Assembly (NCBI GenBank): GCA_017519865.1 | Contig: JAFWRQ010000017.1 | Location: forward strand, 31,316-95,315 | Reading direction: 5' to 3' | DNA length: 64,000 bases | Origin: Bacteroidales bacterium | GTDB lineage: Bacteria; Bacteroidota; Bacteroidia; Bacteroidales; UBA932 | In this document: piece by piece, positions 60,849 through 64,000 of the stretch | Position numbering within the stretch: the first letter of the stretch is position 1 | Layout of the letters: every line of letters starts with the position of its first letter | Program-made: the position numbers and the translations under genes | Notes under the pieces: generated by a model | Seen by the model: only the letters and a program-made list of their open reading frames with translations | Told to the model about the DNA's origin: nothing | Databases searched by the model: none

Positions 60849-61868
60849 ATGGCATATTTGACATTCAAGGATTTCAAGAGCGACCAGGAGGTCCGCTGGT
60901 GCCCCGGCTGCGGAGACCACGCGGTACTGGCTGCCCTGCAGAGGGCACTTCCCAAGGTGAGCCAGGCCCTCAACTACGAAAAGGAACGCTACGTGGTGGT
61001 GTCCGGTATCGGATGCTCCTCGCGTTTGCCTTATTATATGGATACATACGGTTTCCACAGCATCCACGGCCGTGCGACCGCCATCTCCACCGGCATCAAG
61101 GTGGCCAACCCCACCCTTACGGTGTGGCAGGCTTGCGGCGACGGTGACGCCCTTGCCATCGGAGGAAACCATTTCATCCACGCCATCAGGCGCAACATCG
61201 ACATTAACATCATGCTCTTCAACAACCAGATCTACGGTCTGACGAAGGGCCAGTATTCTCCTACCTCCAAGTTCGGAGCCATCACCAAGACTTCGCCTTA
61301 CGGTACCGTGGAGCATCCTTTCAATCCCGGTTCGCTCGTATTGGGTGCCAAGGGCACTTTCTTCGCCCGTTCCCTCGATGTGGAACTGAAACTCAACGAG
61401 GAGATCATGACCGCGGCGGCGCTTCACGACGGATGCTCCGTAATGGAGTTCCTGACCAACTGCGTCATCTTCAATGACGGTGCACACAAGAGCCTGTCCG
61501 ATCCCGCGCTGCGCGCCGACAATACCATTATCCTCCGGCAGGGAGAGAAGATGATTTTCGGCAAGAACCGCGACAAGGGTCTCGTCTACGACGGAAAGAA
61601 ACTCCGCGTCGTACGCATCGGCGAAGGAGGATTCACCGAGGAGGACATCCTAGTCCACGATGCCCACAAGGACAACATCAGCATCCACATGGCCCTGGCA
61701 GACATGAAGGGCCCGGACTATCCTGTCGCCCTCGGCGTCATCCGCGATGTCAAGGACATCACCTATGACGACGGTGTCCGCGACCAGGTCAAGGACGTGA
61801 TGGTGAAGTCGAAGATCCACTCCATGGACGAACTGCTGCACAGCGGCTCCACATGGGAGGTGAAATAA
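60849..61868 (+). CDS. korB: 2-oxoglutarate:ferredoxin oxidoreductase subunit beta
   Basis: 339 aa thiamine-pyrophosphate-binding subunit. VRWCPGCGDHAVLAAL near the N-terminus carries Cys18 and Cys21, and GIGCSSRLPYYM a third cysteine, for a 4Fe-4S cluster. The GDGDALAIGGNHFIHA and NIMLFNNQIYGLTKGQYSPTS motifs bind Mg-TPP. Follows korA by 3 bp. gdhA starts 53 bp later, which suggests a 2-oxoglutarate/glutamate operon. Confidence 0.94.
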   Translation: MAYLTFKDFKSDQEVRWCPGCGDHAVLAALQRALPKVSQALNYEKERYVVVSGIGCSSRLPYYMDTYGFHSIHGRATAISTGIKVANPTLTVWQACGDGDALAIGGNHFIHAIRRNIDINIMLFNNQIYGLTKGQYSPTSKFGAITKTSPYGTVEHPFNPGSLVLGAKGTFFARSLDVELKLNEEIMTAAALHDGCSVMEFLTNCVIFNDGAHKSLSDPALRADNTIILRQGEKMIFGKNRDKGLVYDGKKLRVVRIGEGGFTEEDILVHDAHKDNISIHMALADMKGPDYPVALGVIRDVKDITYDDGVRDQVKDVMVKSKIHSMDELLHSGSTWEVK

Positions 61869-61921
61869 AAAAGCAAGACACTTTATTAACAACCGCATTT
61901 TACACTGATCATAACCAAGTG

Positions 61922-63265
61922 ATGAAAACTAAAGAAATCATGGCCAGGCTCCAGGCCAAGTACCCCGGTGAGAGCGAGTATCTCCAGGCGGTACAGGAGG
62001 TGTTGGAATCCGTCGAGGACGTTTACAACAAGCACCCCGAATTCGAAAGGGCGAAGATAGTCGAACGTATGGTCGAACCCGACCGTATCTTCACCTTCCG
62101 CGTTACGTGGGTGGACGACAGGGGCGAGGTCTGCACCAATACCGGATACCGTGTCCAGTTCAACAGCGCCATCGGCCCCTACAAGGGAGGCCTGCGCTTC
62201 CACAGGGCTGTCACTCCTTCCATGCTGAAGTTCCTCGGCTTCGAACAGACCTTCAAGAATGCCCTCACCACCCTTCCTATGGGAGGAGCCAAGGGTGGAA
62301 GCGATTTCGACCCCAAGGGCAAGACAGATGACGAGATCATGCGTTTCTGCCAGGCGTTCATGCTCGAACTCTGGCAGTGCATAGGCCCCGACCAGGACAT
62401 CCCCGCAGGCGATGTCGGTGTCGGAGGCCGTGAGATCGGCTTCCTATACGGCATGTACAAGAAGCTGGCCCGCCAGTACAATACCGGTGTGCTCACCGGA
62501 AAGGGCTCTACCTGGGGAGGTTCCATCCTCCGTCCCGAGGCAACCGGCTTCGGCGCCCTTTATTTCACGCAGAACCTGCTGCATCATGCCGGCAAGGACA
62601 TCAAGGGCTGCAGGGTAGCAGTTTCCGGATTCGGAAACGTCGCATGGGGCGCCTGTATCAAGGCTTTGGAACTGGGCGCCAAAGTGGTGGCCATCTCCGG
62701 TCCCGACGGAGTCTGCGAGATTCCCGACGGCATCACCAAGGAGATGATCGACTACATGCTTGTCATGCGCGCATCCAACCGCGACAAGGTCCAGGACATG
62801 GCCGACAAATTCCCGGAGAAGGCATTCTTCACCGCAGGCAAGAAAGCCTGGAGCATCCCTGTCGACATCGCCCTGCCTTGCGCTTTCCAGAACGAACTCT
62901 CGGAGGACGATGCCAAGGAACTCAAGGCGAACGGCTGCTGGTGCTGTTGCGAGGTGTCCAACATGGGTTGCCAGCCCGGCGCCATCCATTATTTCCAGAA
63001 CAACGGTGTGCTGTTCGCTCCCGGCAAGGCGGTGAACGCCGGCGGAGTGGCCACTTCAGGACTGGAGATGACGCAGAATGCCGAGCACATCAGTTGGAGT
63101 GGCAAGGAGGTCGACGAGAAACTGCACTTCATCATGCAGTCCATCCACGAGCAGTGCGTCAAGTTCGGTACCCAGCCTGACGGTACGGTAGACTATGTGA
63201 AGGGCGCCAACATCGCGGGCTTCATGAAGGTTGCTACCGCCATGCTCGAGCAGGGCACGGTCTAA
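61922..63265 (+). CDS. gdhA: glutamate dehydrogenase (NADP-type)
   Basis: 447 aa from ATG 61922, the normal length of hexameric NADP-type GDH; the in-frame ATG at 61853 overlaps korB. It aminates 2-oxoglutarate to glutamate. The catalytic Lys is in LPMGGAKGGSDFDPKGK, and GLRFHRAVTPSMLKFLGFEQTFKNAL is the substrate region. Also visible are PAGDVGVGGREIGFLYGMYK and the Rossmann segment RVAVSGFGNVAWGA. No promoter box is clear in the 53-bp gap after korB. Followed by a terminator. Confidence 0.97.
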   Translation: MKTKEIMARLQAKYPGESEYLQAVQEVLESVEDVYNKHPEFERAKIVERMVEPDRIFTFRVTWVDDRGEVCTNTGYRVQFNSAIGPYKGGLRFHRAVTPSMLKFLGFEQTFKNALTTLPMGGAKGGSDFDPKGKTDDEIMRFCQAFMLELWQCIGPDQDIPAGDVGVGGREIGFLYGMYKKLARQYNTGVLTGKGSTWGGSILRPEATGFGALYFTQNLLHHAGKDIKGCRVAVSGFGNVAWGACIKALELGAKVVAISGPDGVCEIPDGITKEMIDYMLVMRASNRDKVQDMADKFPEKAFFTAGKKAWSIPVDIALPCAFQNELSEDDAKELKANGCWCCCEVSNMGCQPGAIHYFQNNGVLFAPGKAVNAGGVATSGLEMTQNAEHISWSGKEVDEKLHFIMQSIHEQCVKFGTQPDGTVDYVKGANIAGFMKVATAMLEQGTV

Positions 63266-63270
63266 GAGGA

Positions 63271-63795
63271 TTATTCCAGCGTTCCGATAAGGGAGGCGGC
63301 GAGGCTTTCGAGCCCGTCGCCTCCCTCTTTTGCATCCGTTGGGGTGCAAAGGGGGAGAAGGTGCCAGGCTCGGGCGTGGACTATTATGGCTTTGTCGAGT
63401 TCCGGAGATGCAGGGCCGTCGACGAGATATGCGGCGGGGATGCGTTTCCGGAGAAAACGCAGAAGGGGAAGCCTTCCTGAGGGAAGCTGGAGGGCAGGGG
63501 AGGCGGCGCCGTCGCGCGCGGTGAAGGCGAAGACAGCCGCGTCGCAGCGGCGGATGCGCCTGAACAGCGCCAGCGACGATTCACGGAAATGCACGGCCGT
63601 CGGGCTCTCCAGGTTCAGGATCTCGAAATTGCAGGGGACCAGTTCCTTGAGTCGGGTGACCATCGCGCGCAGGGCCCGGTCCTCGCTGCGCCACGCGGCG
63701 AGCACCAGGACCCGGCGCCCCGGTGAACCTGTCTCGCGGAAAGAGCCACGGGTAACCCTTCCTGCGTCCTTGAATCCTTTGTCGGAGTTTTCCAT
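63271..63795 (-). CDS. hypothetical protein, possibly flavodoxin-like fold
   Basis: 174 aa from ATG 63795, just downstream of a good promoter; the frame extends upstream without support. No signal peptide. RRVLVLAAWRSEDRALRAMVTRLKELVPCNFEILNLES followed by CDAAVFAFTARDG and an AAYLVDG strand suggests an alternating alpha/beta fold, perhaps flavodoxin-like or NADPH:FMN-reductase-like. I see no definite cofactor motif. It is convergent with gdhA, and the gdhA terminator lies within its 3' coding end. Function unknown. Confidence 0.65.
   Translation of the reverse strand: MENSDKGFKDAGRVTRGSFRETGSPGRRVLVLAAWRSEDRALRAMVTRLKELVPCNFEILNLESPTAVHFRESSLALFRRIRRCDAAVFAFTARDGAASPALQLPSGRLPLLRFLRKRIPAAYLVDGPASPELDKAIIVHARAWHLLPLCTPTDAKEGGDGLESLAASLIGTLE
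63291..63331 (+). terminator. rho-independent terminator of gdhA, inside the convergent gene's 3' end
   Basis: Stem GGGAGGCGGCG (63291-63301) with CGTCGCCTCCC (63315-63325), 13-nt loop, then TCTTTTG. It lies 25 bp after the gdhA stop and overlaps the last codons of the leftward hypothetical gene. Confidence 0.75.
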
Positions 63796-63822
63796 GATAC
63801 TGAACGTCAGATTATCCGGAGT

Positions 63823-63830
63823 CAAATATA
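63823..63830 (-). promoter_or_regulatory. promoter -7 box of the hypothetical gene at 63271-63795
   Basis: Minus strand TATATTTG, 28 bp upstream of the ATG at 63795. Confidence 0.6.
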
Positions 63831-63966
63831 ATGATTCTTCCGCGCTCTTCTTCTTTCTTAAGTAACTATGTTTGTAATCCAAATGAAGAACGCTCTCAGG
63901 GGCTTGTCGGCCCCTGCCGCTTGGCAGACCCCCGAGAAGTTTTTCATATGAAATAAAAGCTACTGA

Positions 63967-63974
63967 TATTTTTG
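63967..63974 (+). promoter_or_regulatory. possible rightward promoter -7 box at the window edge
   Basis: TATTTTTG on the plus strand. No gene start is visible in the last 26 bases, so a rightward gene may begin outside. Between 63831 and 63966 I see only a 6-bp-stem hairpin (AGGGGC-TTGTCG-GCCCCT, 63898-63915) and no gene. Confidence 0.35.
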
Positions 63975-64000
63975 GCTACATTTATAAAGCACAACATGTA

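Noticed and set aside
59184-61487. 767-residue minus-strand open frame
   Set aside because: Antisense shadow of korA and korB, which have unmistakable motifs.
63883-63951. 22-codon open frame as a leader peptide at the right edge
   Set aside because: Upstream of the only promoter-like box there, no recognisable leader features, and the downstream gene is not visible.

Overview
The window is a chromosomal segment from a GC-rich member of the Bacteroidales (Bacteroidota). Four things support this. Most promoter-like sites have the Bacteroidota form TAnnTTTG, for example TTTG-N20-TATATTTG upstream of the tricorn-like protease. There are NigD-like and BACON-like lipoproteins. The division/cell-wall cluster has mraZ-rsmH-ftsL-ftsI-murE-mraY-murD-ftsW-murG-murC-ftsQ-ftsA-ftsZ in the order usual for the phylum. 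OadA, KorA/KorB and BamA are also of the phylum's usual type. I cannot name the genus from sequence alone. Nearly everything is chromosomal housekeeping: I see no prophage, insertion sequence, CRISPR array, plasmid gene or toxin-antitoxin pair.

Layout. 1-7.7 kb is a leftward arabinose operon: secreted GH51 arabinofuranosidase, lipoprotein aldose 1-epimerase, sodium/sugar symporter, araD, araA and an FGGY kinase cut by the window edge. A perfect 17-bp palindrome lies just upstream of its promoter box. 7.8-12 kb holds thiL and small genes (a conserved hypothetical, a YkvA-type membrane protein, a histidine phosphatase, a YgjP-type metallopeptidase and a BACON-like lipoprotein). 12-15.1 kb is one large tricorn-like S41 protease. 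15.13-16.16 kb is a gene-free stretch packed with tandem and inverted repeats. 16.2-35.7 kb is one continuous leftward run: the dcw cluster from mraZ to ftsZ, then gltX, a serine hydrolase, rpiB and a truB with a repeat insertion. 35.9-42.2 kb has radC, rpoN, a SPOR protein, an LEA-like lipoprotein, miaB and an OadA-like carboxyltransferase. tRNA-His follows at 42.4 kb, then a second cluster of hairpin repeats. 42.7-45.9 kb is a leftward operon of a divergent Fur-family regulator with three exported proteins. 46-49.8 kb runs rightward (trxB, bamD, rpoZ, recN). 49.8-54.0 kb runs leftward (pdxJ, Skp-like lipoprotein, GT4 glycosyltransferase, LysM/periplasmic-receptor protein). 54.1-63.3 kb runs rightward (nadK, uppS, bamA, Skp, korA, korB, gdhA). 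A leftward hypothetical gene closes the window.

How the genes work together. The cluster from mraZ to ftsZ makes lipid-linked peptidoglycan precursor and assembles the divisome. uppS, bamD, bamA and two Skp-like proteins serve envelope biogenesis. The arabinose operon frees arabinose outside the cytoplasm, imports it and feeds it toward xylulose-5-phosphate. korAB and gdhA connect the 2-oxoglutarate node to ferredoxin and glutamate.

The most unexpected signals are non-coding. A 114-bp element made of two 42-bp inverted repeats separated by exactly 30 bp occurs twice, about 26.5 kb apart, with the same geometry but diverged sequence. Next to the first copy lie a four-unit array of 27-bp inverted repeats (AAGCACA-N13-TGTGCTT) and another repeat that also has a 72-bp period. 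Other points of interest are the repeat insertion in TruB, the Fur-like/NigD-like operon, and an OadA-type protein whose biotin domain appears to lack the biotinylated lysine.
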